A stretch of 64,000 nucleotides of DNA from Ophioderma brevispina (lineage: Eukaryota; Echinodermata; Ophiuroidea; Amphilepidida; Ophiodermatidae). The notes under the pieces are model-generated. The model saw only the letters and a list, made by a program, of their open reading frames with translations, did no database searches and was not told the origin of the DNA. Made by a program: the position numbers and the translations under genes. This document shows, piece after piece, positions 25,176-36,250 of the stretch. Each line of letters begins with the position of its first letter. Position 1 is the stretch's first letter. The stretch is from positions 1 to 64,000 of the forward strand of contig JAMKCH010002838.1 in the NCBI GenBank assembly GCA_023653785.1, given 5' to 3'.

Positions 25176-25879
25176 TGAAATGAAACATACCATGGATAAC
25201 TTTTAATATGTCCAGCCACTCTGAAACTATCCAAACATCGCTATAGGCCTGTAAATTCTTGGAGTAGTGAAAGTATACGTAACACAGATAACACGGCGGT
25301 ATTTAAAAGAAACAAACTCCACAAAATGAGACGTTGTGTTAATACTAGTACCATTAAAAGCAAATAGGCCTAATTGTGGAAAAGAAAACATTCACATTTC
25401 AATTATAATGTTGCCACTTAATATGATGACATATCCTAAATTTACTTTTTTATATTCTTAACAAATCACGAGTTAGACTCCGACGAATAGGCTACACGTG
25501 AAAAGTTCATCACTCCAATTGACGAAATGGTAGCTCTCTTTCCGCACGATTGAAAAGTTCTGAAACTTAACACCCAATAAAACAAGGTTTACAATTGTAA
25601 AATATCCGTACCACCACCCCCCCCCCCGACCCACCCCCCCCCCAGTGAACTTTCCTCGGATGCGCTAAAATGCCGAAAACGTCGTCAAAATCTTCTAGGT
25701 ATCGTTCTCTCATCCTCATTATTAGAGAAAAAAATGTGATGTAGCACCTTAGCCGGGGTTTATAGGGTATGCCGTAAAAAAGTCGTAGGGTAAGGGGGTG
25801 GGTTGCCAACCCAGATAATTGTATGGTGCATTTTGAAAGTTTTACACTGGGATTTTGGGTGACGTCCATTCCAGGAAGA

Positions 25880-26110
25880 AAGCTGGTTTCCCCTTTGCTT
25901 TACGAATAACACATTTATGATGATTAACCTATTTCTGTATGTTTTAAATTTTGAAGTCTTGTTATACTTGGCGAGGGTAAGTATTGTTTATACAACTGGT
26001 TTTTCTTATTGATACTTTCTAATAAACCTCGTGTAATCCAGGGTGATATCGTTGTCTTTTCTTTTGTTACTAGTAACGGTTTTTTTTTTAGGCGGAACAC
26101 ATTCATAATT
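25880..26110 (-). pseudogene. Non-LTR retrotransposon scrap (linker upstream of RT)
   Basis: On the minus strand the translation contains SPWITRGLLESINKKNQLYK (about 26044 down to 25985), closely resembling the (K)PWIT(K)G(L/I)..SI..KN.LYK motif between the endonuclease and reverse transcriptase of many non-LTR retrotransposons. Downstream the expected KYKTYRNRL and VIRKAK words appear in other frames, showing at least two frameshifts. No flanking RT core is present, so this is a small decayed fragment, unrelated in sequence to the LINE at 56-58 kb. Confidence 0.6.
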
Positions 26111-27484
26111 TATACAGTGCATTTAAGGTTTATATATATTGTTGGTAAGGGTGAGGTCAAAAGATTAAATCCCTTGGTATTTCTCCCCATTCAGAACGAA
26201 ATCGCGATAAATACAATTTGATTAATATGAGAGAACTAACTTTGTAACTGTAACTTATGTTGTTTACAATGTATTATAGAAATTGCTATTCAACACCACA
26301 AATGATAGCTAAATCGGCATTAACCATTTATATGACACGAGCCAGCACTACAGTGTCACAATCGCGGCATCTAGTACACGTCAGTCAATAATCGATCACA
26401 ATCGATCACCCCGCAAATTAACCCTTAACCAAAGCGCTTGTTGAGATGTCAACGACCAAGAACGCCAGATAGGTTCGCTTAGTACCAAATAAAGACCGAC
26501 ATGACAATAACAAAGGACGGTCCCCTTGACTTTGAGGTTCCTGTATCAGAATTGTTATAAAATCTGGGATAAGTCAAGCAACCCCCACCATTTTGCACCA
26601 CATAGGCCCAATATAAGTTTGTGAAACACGTTGCAAAAAATATCCAATTGATGTCCAGGGCACACATTTTTCTGATCTGAAATATAAAAAGGTTGATCCT
26701 GCCATGAAGAAGGGTTTCAAAATTGGCAAATCGATAAATCATAGATGCATGTATCATAAAAAACAATAACTTGTGAGATTTAATATTAGCTATCTTCTTT
26801 AAAAATAAGATACAATGCAATGCTTAAACTTATATGACAGAATTAAGGATTCAACATGCAATAAGAAAAAATATTATGTCAAATGACCAACATAAATTTC
26901 TAACTACTTTACATTTTATTATAAGGTACATTCTCCAAAAAGGCAAATTCTGATCTGTTAACCGAAGCCCAAAAGCAGATTCAATTACAAATCCTTTCTA
27001 CCCAATTGTACCATAAATTTAGGAATGCGTAGGATAGTTAAAGGATGACGTTCATGTTCAGTGATACCCGCCCAGCCTTCGTTTTTATCAGGCATGTTTT
27101 AGGAGGAACCGGTGTGATTTTGTGGACCTTAATAATATCATGGTCTGTCAATCTGTAGTTTAAATTACGGTATGGTAAAAAATGGGTTGCTCAAAAACTT
27201 TCCAAAATGTAATCTCTGTTTTCCTCTTGGAGTTTTTTCTGTCACTTAATTGTTTTTTTTTTTCAATTGCTCTGAAATAATAATAAAGTTAGAGAAAAGG
27301 TTGTTTAAGAACCGGCAGTATTTTTCTTTTTCTGTCTTAAAACAAAAATAGGAATGCCACATTGGAAAATTAAATACAACATTTGCTTTGGCCTATGAAG
27401 TTGCCCCACCTGATTACAACATAATTTCTATGATTTTGACATTTTAACTACTTAGTTCTCCAGGTAGACGAGGATGTATATTTA
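26111..27484. other. No gene seen
   Basis: AT-rich. The 113-codon minus-strand frame at 26479-26820 has no domain. No inverted termini or tandem structure noticed. Confidence 0.45.
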
Positions 27485-27723
27485 TTAATCTTCCCTGAAG
27501 ATGGACAGTGCACGTTAGTGTTGAAAAAAAATGTGCGCTTGGCCGGATTTGAACCGGCGACCTTCGTATTACTTGCTTCTATCGCTCCTCTACCAACCCT
27601 GGCTTGATAGCTTGGTTGGCAAAAGCATCATGCTAGTAATACAAGGGTCACTGGTTCAATCCGGCCAAGCGCATGTTTTTTTTTAACGCTAATGTATGCT
27701 GGCCATCTTCAGGGAAAGATTAA
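27485..27723. mobile_element. Foldback element with tRNA-like arms, TTAA-bounded
   Basis: A ~239-bp inverted repeat. The outer arms are TTAATCTTCCCTGAAGATGG (from 27485) and its complement ending at 27723. Each arm carries a tRNA-like module with box A toward the centre and box B outward: the right arm has TAGCTTGGTTGGC, an anticodon-loop-like CTAGTAA and GGTTCAATCCGGCC; the left arm has the same features on the minus strand (GGTTCAAATCCGGCC). Loop CTAGTAA would give an AGT (Thr) anticodon. Arms differ by several substitutions, so this is not a sequencing foldback. The right TTAA is shared with the next element. Confidence 0.7.
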
Positions 27724-28060
27724 AGGTGGTTGTTCCGATTTATGTGTATTGTGTTCTCTACTTGATATGAGAGCCTGGCACTTGCACATACACCCCATCA
27801 AGTATCGTGGGAAACAAACTTGCGGTTTTGATGGTAGACACAATAATGCATGTTGCAAAGCCCTATTCAATACCGTGCTAATAAAGTGGTTAACCACTAA
27901 AACGGCGATTTTTTGTTTATATCTTGGGAATGAAATGGAATTGAGGGCTCAAATTTCAGGACGACAATGAGAAAAATACGGCCTTTCATCTGATATCAAA
28001 ATCGATACTACTTCCGGGTAAATCAGGGGGGTCCCAAGACGATCGGACACGCACCTTTAA
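27720..28060 (+). mobile_element. TTAAAGGTG-type MITE, copy 1
   Basis: Bounded by TTAA at 27720-27723 and 28057-28060. The left end TTAAAGGTGGTTGTTCCGAT matches the opposite-strand right end TTAAAGGTGCGTGTCCGAT. The body (TTCTCTACTTGATAT, GGTTTTGATGGTAGA, GAGGGCTCAAATTT, CATCTGATATCAAAATCGAT) matches 37615-37960 throughout. No ORF. The element abuts the foldback through one shared TTAA. Confidence 0.75.
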
Positions 28061-29365
28061 TATAAGCCTAAATAATTTCTCTGTTTCATAGAAAAGGTTA
28101 CTGACAACACTCAATTAGAAAATTTCATTTGAATTTGACTTAGCATTTCAATGTGGGTGGTGATTTTGTGTGCATCCATTAAAACAGTGCACAGATTACT
28201 GTCAAAATAATTTCTGTTAACTGTAAAACCCCCATATTTTAACTTGTAGCATCATTATAAGAAAGAAGTCAGCCCAAACATTTTAAATTTGCAGTTGAGC
28301 TGAGAAAAATACAAGGTTTATGAAACCTTGATGGACAAGTTGTATTAACGAGACAGAGGATCAGGTAGTGCCCCTCTAAAAGAAGCAAAAACAAAGCACC
28401 TACATTCATGCATACACACAAATGAGTATACACACACAAAAAAAACACACACACACATTCATCATGGGTTCATAGTCATACTTTATTGGTAGAAGTCGGT
28501 AGTCGACCAAAACTACTATAATTTTACACAGTATTCTATGGCACTTACAACAATCATGTTTTTAGCTCTCGCATCAAAACGGATTAAAATATTGCCATGA
28601 AACTTTACAGATGAGGTATCAAGTCAAGATTATTCAATCAAGATGAAAACTTTATACAACTAAATTCCCCTTTAACTTCAGTTTTTCTGCAAGTTTACCA
28701 TGACATTTGATTAACCCATCTCAAATGTATCAAGATTATTTGGAAATAAGGATATGTTGGGTACAGGGGCTAATCCCTTTTGAATAGTCTTACATGCTCA
28801 CATAAAATTATATTCACACCAACAGCATCCACATAATACTACTTTTGGCATAATAATGAGGCTGAACATCAAATTCAGGAAGGAAGCATCATTACATATT
28901 TTGGTTCCCCAATGTGATGACATGAAAATATTTCAATGAGACTTAAGCTTGGATACGATCCATATTTAGTAGGCACTATATGGGCATAGCCTATTTGAGA
29001 AATATTTCTGGTTTGGGTGAATGTCCTAGCCTGCTGTTGTATCTGTGATTTATTAATTCCTGAAAGGCAAGCAACTCAATTGTTGTTCAAATAAATAATA
29101 TTAGACATTTCTACACCCTGCACATTTGAAATCAAGTCACCTGACCTGAATAAGCTTTGTCCCTGGCCATATTATTCAAACCCATCTTGCACATAGGCTT
29201 ACTAAGCAATGTAATTTCAAAAGGTTGATTTTGAACATGGCAATTTACTTCCACGGACCAGGCAATTGCATCTACACTCAAATATGATTATTACTATTTA
29301 GTATATTGCTGTGGATTTATTATAACTGTTCTTAACAATGTATGCATAATGTGTGGCTGGTGAGT
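28061..29365. other. No gene seen; short CA tract
   Basis: AT-rich sequence with a CA-rich tract at about 28408-28460. No recognisable ORF or inverted termini. Confidence 0.45.
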
Positions 29366-29454
29366 GGTGACCATTTAGTCAAATGTATGTGGCCTGTTCT
29401 CACCAAACTTGGCCACAAAGTTGCCAGGGTACTTTTCATGATATTTAGAGAATA

Positions 29455-30420
29455 TGACAGCGTTCAAGCTTTGACTTACGTTTAGCGGACACAGGTGTGA
29501 AAAAAATATTTAGGGGTGAAAACAGTCAAAATCCTTGATTACTTAAATGTTTCTAAGGGTAAAATGTCTTTTTTTCAGATTTTGGCACTTAAAACCCCAT
29601 ATTGTTCACTGATTTTGAGAAAAATTCATTTTTTTGGCCAATTTTAGCCAAAAATGGCCATTTTCGGGTGACAAAAATTTTGACTTGCTGTGAGTGTATG
29701 AACATGAAAACTACCTAGTAGTGACCAATTCTTTATGCTAATCATGTGACAGGGGTACATTTGTAATATTCAAATCATTAAATGGGATCAATCTATTTCT
29801 TTATTTTTGTAACAGGGTTAGAAATTCGGTGGTCAGGGTGACAATTGATTTGGGAAAAAATGCAATTGTTGCCCAATTTTGTGATTGAAAAAGCCATAAC
29901 TCCTCAATGGTATGAGCTATGGTGATGCTTCTTGTGTCTTTTTGTTCAGTATTTCAATAGCTAAATAGTGATATAAAACTTGACTAAGTTGAATGTACTG
30001 AAAAAAAATTACCCCTACCCCTAACATTTCGGAGGACCATGTGAAAAAAAAAAGGCCTTTGCAAAAAAAAATAAGTCCTTCAAAACTGTGAGGTTTAAGG
30101 CTAAACAAATATAAACTTGCTATAGCCAAGACCTCCCTCTAGAGCAAGTTTATGTTTGTTTAGCCCTGAGAGTGCCAGTTTTGAAGGACTTATTTTTTTT
30201 TTGCGGCGGATTTTTGCTCAAATTTGAGGACTTCGGGCAGAAATATGCCTGTACAGTGCTATGGGAAAAATTTTCAAGTTAATAATTATGCATTTTTATT
30301 TCAGATTCAGTTTCTACACAAAGTTTCACCCTAGAAAATGGTATTTTAAGTAGGATATCTTTCCCTTTAAGTTTCCACCATTCTGTCCACCAAATGTAAG
30401 TCAAAGCTTGAACGCTGTCA
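29455..30420. mobile_element. 966-bp TIR element with TA target duplication
   Basis: The ends TGACAGCGTTCAAGCTTTGA (left, 29455) and its complement (right, to 30420) match perfectly for 25 bp and imperfectly to about 37 bp. TA flanks both sides (29453-29454, 30421-30422), and copy A has no insertion at the equivalent AGAGAAAATTACTT site. The interior contains a large hairpin but no transposase, so this is a non-autonomous element, plausibly of a TA-targeting superfamily such as Tc1/mariner. Confidence 0.85.
30061..30203. repeat. Long hairpin inside the 966-bp element
   Basis: Arms 30061-30126 and 30136-30203 are near-complementary over about 65 bp: each begins with GC, an A run and TAAGTCCTTCAAAACTG in its own orientation, and ends near AAACTTGCT. 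The loop is roughly 9 bases. The transcript would be an almost perfect double-stranded RNA stem. Confidence 0.8.
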
Positions 30421-30875
30421 TATTACCTTTCCTGGTCATTTAGTCTATGGCCTCATATTAAGTGGCTGAGTTGTTCCCTGCAAATACCAATGCCCTCCTT
30501 GTAATATGTGACCAAAGGCACACAATCAGGTCTAAAAAAACTTGTATTCATATTCTTTATCAGATTTCTGATTTTAAGTAATATTTTCCTTTTTTCTGAT
30601 CATTATACTGCTAAATATGACAAGCCTGCACTGCACTGTCATCACCTAGTAAAATGAACTTGTTGAATCAACAAACATAGAAAACACTTACAGACACAAA
30701 CATACAGCAGTCAGCACATGCATTAACCTAAAAATACCCCAATTGACACCGAAAGACATGTTAACATAGATGTCAAATTAGAAGCGTACAATTTATTTAT
30801 GAGATTAGAATTATTTTTGAACATCATAGTATCTTTATAGGGCCTGTTATCAGTCAAGGAATGCTACTACACTAA

Positions 30876-31280
30876 GGCCGGGGTCACACGAACGACGACA
30901 TCGCATTTACTACAATAAATTTTGCTATCGTAATTCGTGTGACCGGAATTTATTACAATAATGTCGTCGTCGCATTAGAAAAAGTGAACGATGAGAAATT
31001 CCGTCGTTGAGTTGGAATTTATTGTAGTAGAGGATTAAGTTCTGCAGTAAAAACCTGTATGACCGCATGTCGTCGTTGTAATCATGTATAACTGCTATAT
31101 GAAATACAGTGAGATGAATGTAATAATCCCATCTCGTAGTTAATTACGACATTGTAGTTAATGCGAAGTTGTAATTCATGTGACCCCATTTGATGATGGT
31201 GATAATCCAATGTCGTAATTAAGTACGACATTGAATTTATTGTAGTAAATGCGACGTCGTCGTTCGTGTGACCCAGGTCC
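30876..31280. mobile_element. GGTCACACGAACGACGAC-TIR element (405 bp)
   Basis: The left terminus GGCCGGGGTCACACGAAC and the opposite-strand right terminus GGACCTGGGTCACACGAAC continue as a ~45-bp inverted repeat through TCGCATTTACTACAATAAAT. Copy A shows the uninterrupted site CTACCCTAATACACTTC. Internal GTCGTCGT, GTGTGACC and TTTATTGTAGTA words repeat, so the interior looks built from extra copies of its own ends. The target duplication cannot be fixed (AA or TAA). PIF/Harbinger-like affiliation is a guess. A relative lies at 61998-62260. Confidence 0.75.
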
Positions 31281-31361
31281 AAAACACTTCTGGTAACTGT
31301 CAGGTTATAATTTAGACATAATTGATGACATAATGCAAGACAGAATGTCTATCCAGTTAGC

Positions 31362-31938
31362 TACTGTAAAAGCGGTCATTTTTCCGCACGTGTAATTTTT
31401 TGCGCTTCTGCAATTTTTAGCATTTTCACTCGTTTTTAAAGGCCGACTCAGAGATTTCCCGAGGAGGGCGCCCTCAATTTCCAAACAAATTGTGTTTTTT
31501 GCATATACACAATGCTTGTCCACATAATAATCACTGTGTGAAATAACTAAGCTCAAATCGAAGTCCTTCATATAGAAAATCACGATTGTGTTTAAAAATT
31601 CCGGATCCGGAAATTTTGTTATACACAGTATCCTATGCACTGTTATACTGTACATAAATGTTAACTGCGTGAAAACGAAAACCTCGATTCATCTCTAACT
31701 TTGGAATTGCGCATTTTGGGTGAGTATCTTTAGTTCTAGTTAACTATTTTTAATTACTACACTAAAATATATATTTCGAAATCTCTGAGTCAGACTTTAA
31801 ATTTGTTTGTTTACAGAGCTCCTAAGTAGACTTACACACAAAATAAACATTTTCGTGTGTTCTTAATTTCGGGCTTGCTCAGAAGTGCGCCAAGAGCGCG
31901 AAAATTAATGTAGCGCAAATATTTCAACTTTTACAGTA
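31362..31938 (+). mobile_element. TACTGTAAA-TIR MITE, interrupted by a younger insertion
   Basis: Starts TACTGTAAAAG and ends TTACAGTA. Removing the nested element and one TTAA leaves about 216 bp, matching the 215-bp copy at 13095-13309. Confidence 0.75.
31440..31796. mobile_element. TTAA-targeting MITE nested inside another MITE
   Basis: Flanked by TTAA at 31436-31439 and 31797-31800, where copy A has a single TTAA (TTTTTAAAGTTG). The TIRs read AGGCCGACTCAGAGATTTC and, on the other strand, AGTCTGACTCAGAGATTTC. The 357-bp interior carries a 116-codon minus-strand frame running past its left edge with no recognised domain. TTAA duplication plus an AGG start fits Kolobok/T2 or piggyBac-type targeting. 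Confidence 0.85.
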
Positions 31939-32185
31939 AATCTATTACAATAATTCAAACATGAACCTCGTGTTAAAATAAATAAGTTTCTTTTTCATAA
32001 CTGTGTGATATACACTGCAGAATGATCAATGCACTTTGCTGCTGTTTGCCAGATGCTCATTAGAAAAATTCTCAAATAAACATATATATATTTATGGGAA
32101 GTAAATTGATACTAGAAGCAGGATGAGTCTGCACTATCCAGAAAAGGTGAGAGAGTAAACACAACTAGAAAATCATGAGAAAGTG

Positions 32186-32265
32186 CCCTAAAAGGGATTG
32201 GGACCTGGGATCTCACTGATGCAAACCTGTATTGGCCAGTGTTCCCAAGCTGTAATGTAGAACTG
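32186..32265 (-). repeat. tRNA-like SINE head in copy B
   Basis: Counterpart of 13596-13670. Box-B-like AGGTCCCAATCCC and box-A-like TGGCCAATACAGG on the minus strand. Confidence 0.35.
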
Positions 32266-32430
32266 GTATGGGACATTTGGAAGATGGTGCACAATCATCT
32301 ACAACTGAATTTTTTTTCATATGATCATTGTATCATCATTGGTTATTTGAAGAATGTTTACATGTTTAGCCAGAAATCTTGCTTACAATTTACCCAAATG
32401 ACATACCAACCCACTGTACAGTAATTGAGT

Positions 32431-34986
32431 AAGTCAATTGTAAATCAGCTTGTTATACTCTCAAAACTAGTGAAATGAACCAAAACTAGAGTTAAAGGCA
32501 ATTCATGATCACATCATCATTCTTCTGTTCATAATCTGAAAGATAGCCTTACCCTTAGCAAAAGCTGTGAAACAACATACTGGAAAGAAAAAAAACATTG
32601 AAACCAGTTGCATTCATCTAAGCTCACCTCTAAAATTAGAGTTTAAGTTGGCAATTGCGTTACCAAGTGATTGGTTTTCTGTTGTACTCAAATTTTATGA
32701 AATGGTGATTTTTGGAACAGCAATTTCTTTGTAAATACCTATCTGGAGGATGAAATTGTAATGCCATCTTGTTCACCAAGTCAACTTCAGGACTTGAGAA
32801 AGTCTAGTGGGCTATAAGAATTTGGCATTTTTTTAACTTAAAAGTCATGCCAAAATATATATATTTGACATTTAAAACCAGATACAGACCATCAAGATGA
32901 TTTAGATAACAAAAAAAAATAAGTTTATTAGAATAACAAATCAATTTTTCACAATTTCAGATTAAATTTGGACATCAAATTTTGGTCATTTCCTTTACAG
33001 AAATATATACTTTTCTGTGGCCTACAGCAATATTAACAATGTTATGACACTGAGCATTTTACTTAGAACTATATATATAAGTGCACTGGTACCATAGCTA
33101 AAAGTACTAGCCACTTTCAACGACTAAGGGAAACATGTCAAGTGTCTTTCAAACTCATTCGCTTGTCATCGATCATTTGCAGCTTCACCACAAGTGTCCA
33201 ACCCACATAGATCACCCCTACTTACTTACATTGTAAAATAAGTCATAAGGCAAGTGCAAGCGCAAAACTCCAAACTGTTCAGGTTTTCTCTGTCAAAACT
33301 GAAGGTTCTTTTAGTAACAAAGAACATGGGACAAGATTTAAGTTGTTGGTTACCGACAGGGTCTCTACTTCAGTGAGAGACTGGCACTTGCACAACTTCC
33401 CATCAAGGACCATGGGAAACAAACTTTGGTTTTGATGGTGAAATTCATCTACAAGTCAATCAGGGGTCTCAAAGACGATGGGAACATGCACCTTGAAACA
33501 GCAAGCATCGCTCAGATTTTTTACAGCAGCAATTAACATGACTCTAAACATAATAATGGTTGTAAAAAACAGCATTAGGGAAGATATGATATCACTAACA
33601 TTTAAGGTCATATAAGAGTTGTAGCAGCCCACTGACTCCTCCTCCTACGACAGTAAATGATCCATTACAAATGGTATTTGGGCATGTTTCTAAGATTCTG
33701 ACGTCAAACCCAATGGATGATTATTTAGGGAGTTTCCGTTCAGAGTAATATTCTCCCATCTACATTTGTTGTTTTGTTTTCCATAGGTAGGCCTAATCAC
33801 AGTTTGATGAAACCAAATAAGAATCCAGTGGCAGGACGTTAATTTAAGTTCATGGACATAAAATTGGAGTATATTATTATTGACATCATGACATAAAAAA
33901 ATGCCTACATACAACCAATGACTACAATTGTGAAACAGACTCCAGGCAGGCTAATGGAACATTGACTTCCGAATCTAAAACATGTTCAGTTTGTTAAAGG
34001 TTTAAAGTATCGTTGCTTACAACCTATCATACCGCAAAAAAGTGTTCGGAATACAAAAACATTTATTCTGCTGTCACCATGAACGTCAAAACATGGAATG
34101 GATAGGGCATTGCTATAATCATCGATAGAATACTCCTGATTTGGTTAAGGCCTATATTGCATACTTATCAGAAGATGCCTATATCTGAACTTAAAAATTG
34201 AAAATGGGCAAGCTCATTTTAACGTGAATTATTTACATCCAGTAGTACCGCATGCATGGCTGATGATTCACATCACCACATACTAAATTCCCATGGTCCT
34301 GACATAGGAGGTCCCATGCAGGTCACGGCTACTGTGTTTGTCCAATTAATTTGACAAGTCAAATCAGGTTCTGCATGGTTCTGATTAGCTATGTTTAGCA
34401 CAATTAGACAAAAATGCCAAATGATACTTACAAATCGTCGTACTTGTTGACATCCGAGGGTATCATGGTCGGATGCAACAATGGTCTGAGTGTACAGCTT
34501 AAATCAGTTATGGCATTTTGTATCATCATACAGCATGGTAATCTCTGTTTCAATTATGCATAGCTGGCCCCAGTTCAACTAAGGTGTTAGTTGGCTTGTC
34601 TATAAGCTACAGCCTCACAGCTGTTACACTCAGCCTACACACTTCCAAAGGGGATGTTTACTGCTCACTGTCCCTGTTACAAGTGTAGCAATAAAATACA
34701 AGAGATTGCTTTAGTACAAATTCAGCGAATAAATGTCTCAGTTAATCAGCCAGTAGTTGTGAGTGACAGACAGCTTGATCAGGTGTTTTGTAAGCAGGGT
34801 GACATTTGATTGCTAGCTAGCTGCTAGTTGGTCAGGGTACCTTGGTGGCGAGTGACATGGATCACCCTGCTGACACTGTTTTGTCAAATGAAAAGCTATG
34901 CCATAACTTAGCCTTGAAATATTTGGGTCCTGGAAACACATTTGAGGAGGAACTACCATGTGTACTGGTACATGTACAAATTAGGA
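32431..34986. other. No gene; one internally deleted MITE relic
   Basis: AT-rich. At about 33355-33515 the words GGGTCTCTACTTCAGTGAGAG, CCATGGGAAACAAACTT, GGTTTTGATGGT and CAATCAGGGGTCTC...GACGAT match the TTAAAGGTG-type MITE in order but lack its centre and ends. The rest, including the 74-codon frame at 33690-33914, has nothing recognisable. Confidence 0.45.
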
Positions 34987-35195
34987 TACTGTTAAAGTGA
35001 AAATATTCACGATCTATTAATTTCGCGCTTTTCGCGGCCCTTCAAGCAAGTACAAAATTAAGAACATGCGGGGAAAATGTTTATTTTGGGTAAAGTCTAG
35101 TAGGATAGCTGAAAAAGTGAATTAAAAACAATTGAAAATGCTAAAATTTGCAGAAGTGGGAAAAAGTACACACAGGAAATACCACTTTTACAGTA
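34987..35195 (-). mobile_element. TACTGTAAA-TIR MITE, third copy
   Basis: Starts TACTGTTAAAGTG and ends CACTTTTACAGTA, 209 bp, opposite orientation to the 13.1-kb copy. AATATTCACGATCTATTAAT and AAAATGCTAAAATTTGCAGA correspond to the other copies reversed. Confidence 0.7.
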
Positions 35196-35404
35196 GTTGT
35201 CGGTTAAGTACCATAAGCAATGGTGTACTTGTGAGCAAAACGTTTAATTATTTTATTTGATCAATCCATGGGCAAAATAATTCTATATTCGTAGTACATA
35301 GCACATGGCCTTCGCACATGGAATCAAAACCAAGATCGTGAGTGTGTTATGTTGTGAGGCCCCCTCTACATGTACATGTTATATTTGTGTGGGGTGTGTG
35401 AGTT

Positions 35405-35918
35405 ATGGCGTCCAGAAAGTGTGTAGTCTGTGACACAGATGCGATATTATCGAAATTGGTACTGCGCAAGAGATAACGTTATAGTCGTCATAGAGAATGT
35501 GTGTAATGAAACTAAATCTTCCAAATATCTCCGGAAAACGGAGGGGTTCGTATGGAATAGTTTGCATCAGGAGGGTCCATTACTATGTGTTGTTTTAAAT
35601 ATGTATCGTAATTGGGTCTGTGAAAACTATAGAAAAAACTCGAGAGTGAAAATTGAACGTTTTTGTCGGGTACTTAGGGACCCGCAAACACGGAAAAAGT
35701 TAACACGACTCTCTACGGGACAATCCATTTTCCAACCATGCCTTTCGGTACATGATTCCAGTCTTGAGAATTTTCAAACACTGGTTTCATTTTTTTTTGA
35801 ATTTAGAAACAGGACTTACGTACTTACCGGGACCGCCGTAGGGTGTGAGTATGTCTATGTGAATGTGCATGTAGGTAGGTGCACCCGTGTCTGTCTGTGG
35901 TTCTGTTGGACATGTTGA
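35405..35918 (+). pseudogene. Exon-like open region with CxxC start, frame broken; unrecognised
   Basis: An ATG at 35405 opens MASRKCVVCDTDAILSK..., ending at a TAA after 23 codons. A second frame, shifted by one, is open from 35430 to 35918. The CVVC pair, a later LLCVV, WVCENYRKN and basic stretches look like a small zinc-binding domain at the start of some invertebrate multi-exon or transposon proteins, but I cannot name a family. If real, a one-base gap near 35470 has split it. It may equally be chance. Confidence 0.25.
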
Positions 35919-36062
35919 TACCTACGGAGGCTGAGCGGTGCTGCAATCAGTCAGATGAGAGGTCAGTCAGATGAGTGTAAACAGTGTACACACACACACA
36001 AAGTCCCAAATCATGTGGTTCTGTTACATCATTCATATAAACACACAATGAGGCACAAAAAT

Positions 36063-36250
36063 TGTTAACTGGGCCAGCGGCACCCTTGGGCTTGGCCATC
36101 CCAGATCATGGGACTGGGATGCCAGGGGCCCTGGTTCGATTCCCAGCCCAAGATGTTCAATCTTCTTTACCATCCAGCCCTTTAAACCCTTACCTTTCCT
36201 TCCATCCATGGGGAGAATGGTTTAGGGTTAAAAAGATTAATAAAAATACT
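36063..36250 (+). repeat. tRNA-derived SINE-like unit
   Basis: CTTGGGCT and AGCCCAAG (about 36086-36153) form an 8-bp acceptor-like stem around box-A-like TTGGCCATCCCAG and box-B-like TGGTTCGATTCCC. A ~90-bp body follows and ends in an A-rich tail with GTTAAAAAGATTAATAAAAA. The D-arm is degenerate, so this is a retroposed tRNA-like element rather than a functional tRNA gene. Confidence 0.55.

Larger units (their letters stand above)
29366..32430 (+). repeat. Duplicated segment, copy B (three extra insertions)
   Basis: This is the counterpart of 12487-13862. It is longer by about 1.7 kb, explained by insertions at 29455-30420, 30876-31280 and 31440-31796. After removing them the remaining ~1.34 kb aligns collinearly with copy A. 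Confidence 0.85.

Noticed and set aside
35430..35918. Intact 162-codon gene
   Set aside because: Starts inside the candidate MASRKCVVC frame in another phase, and the second half becomes Val/Cys-rich without a domain; kept only as a low-confidence broken exon.
36086..36153. Functional tRNA gene
   Set aside because: Acceptor and T-arm are good but D-arm and anticodon arm are degenerate, and a SINE-like body with an A-rich tail follows.
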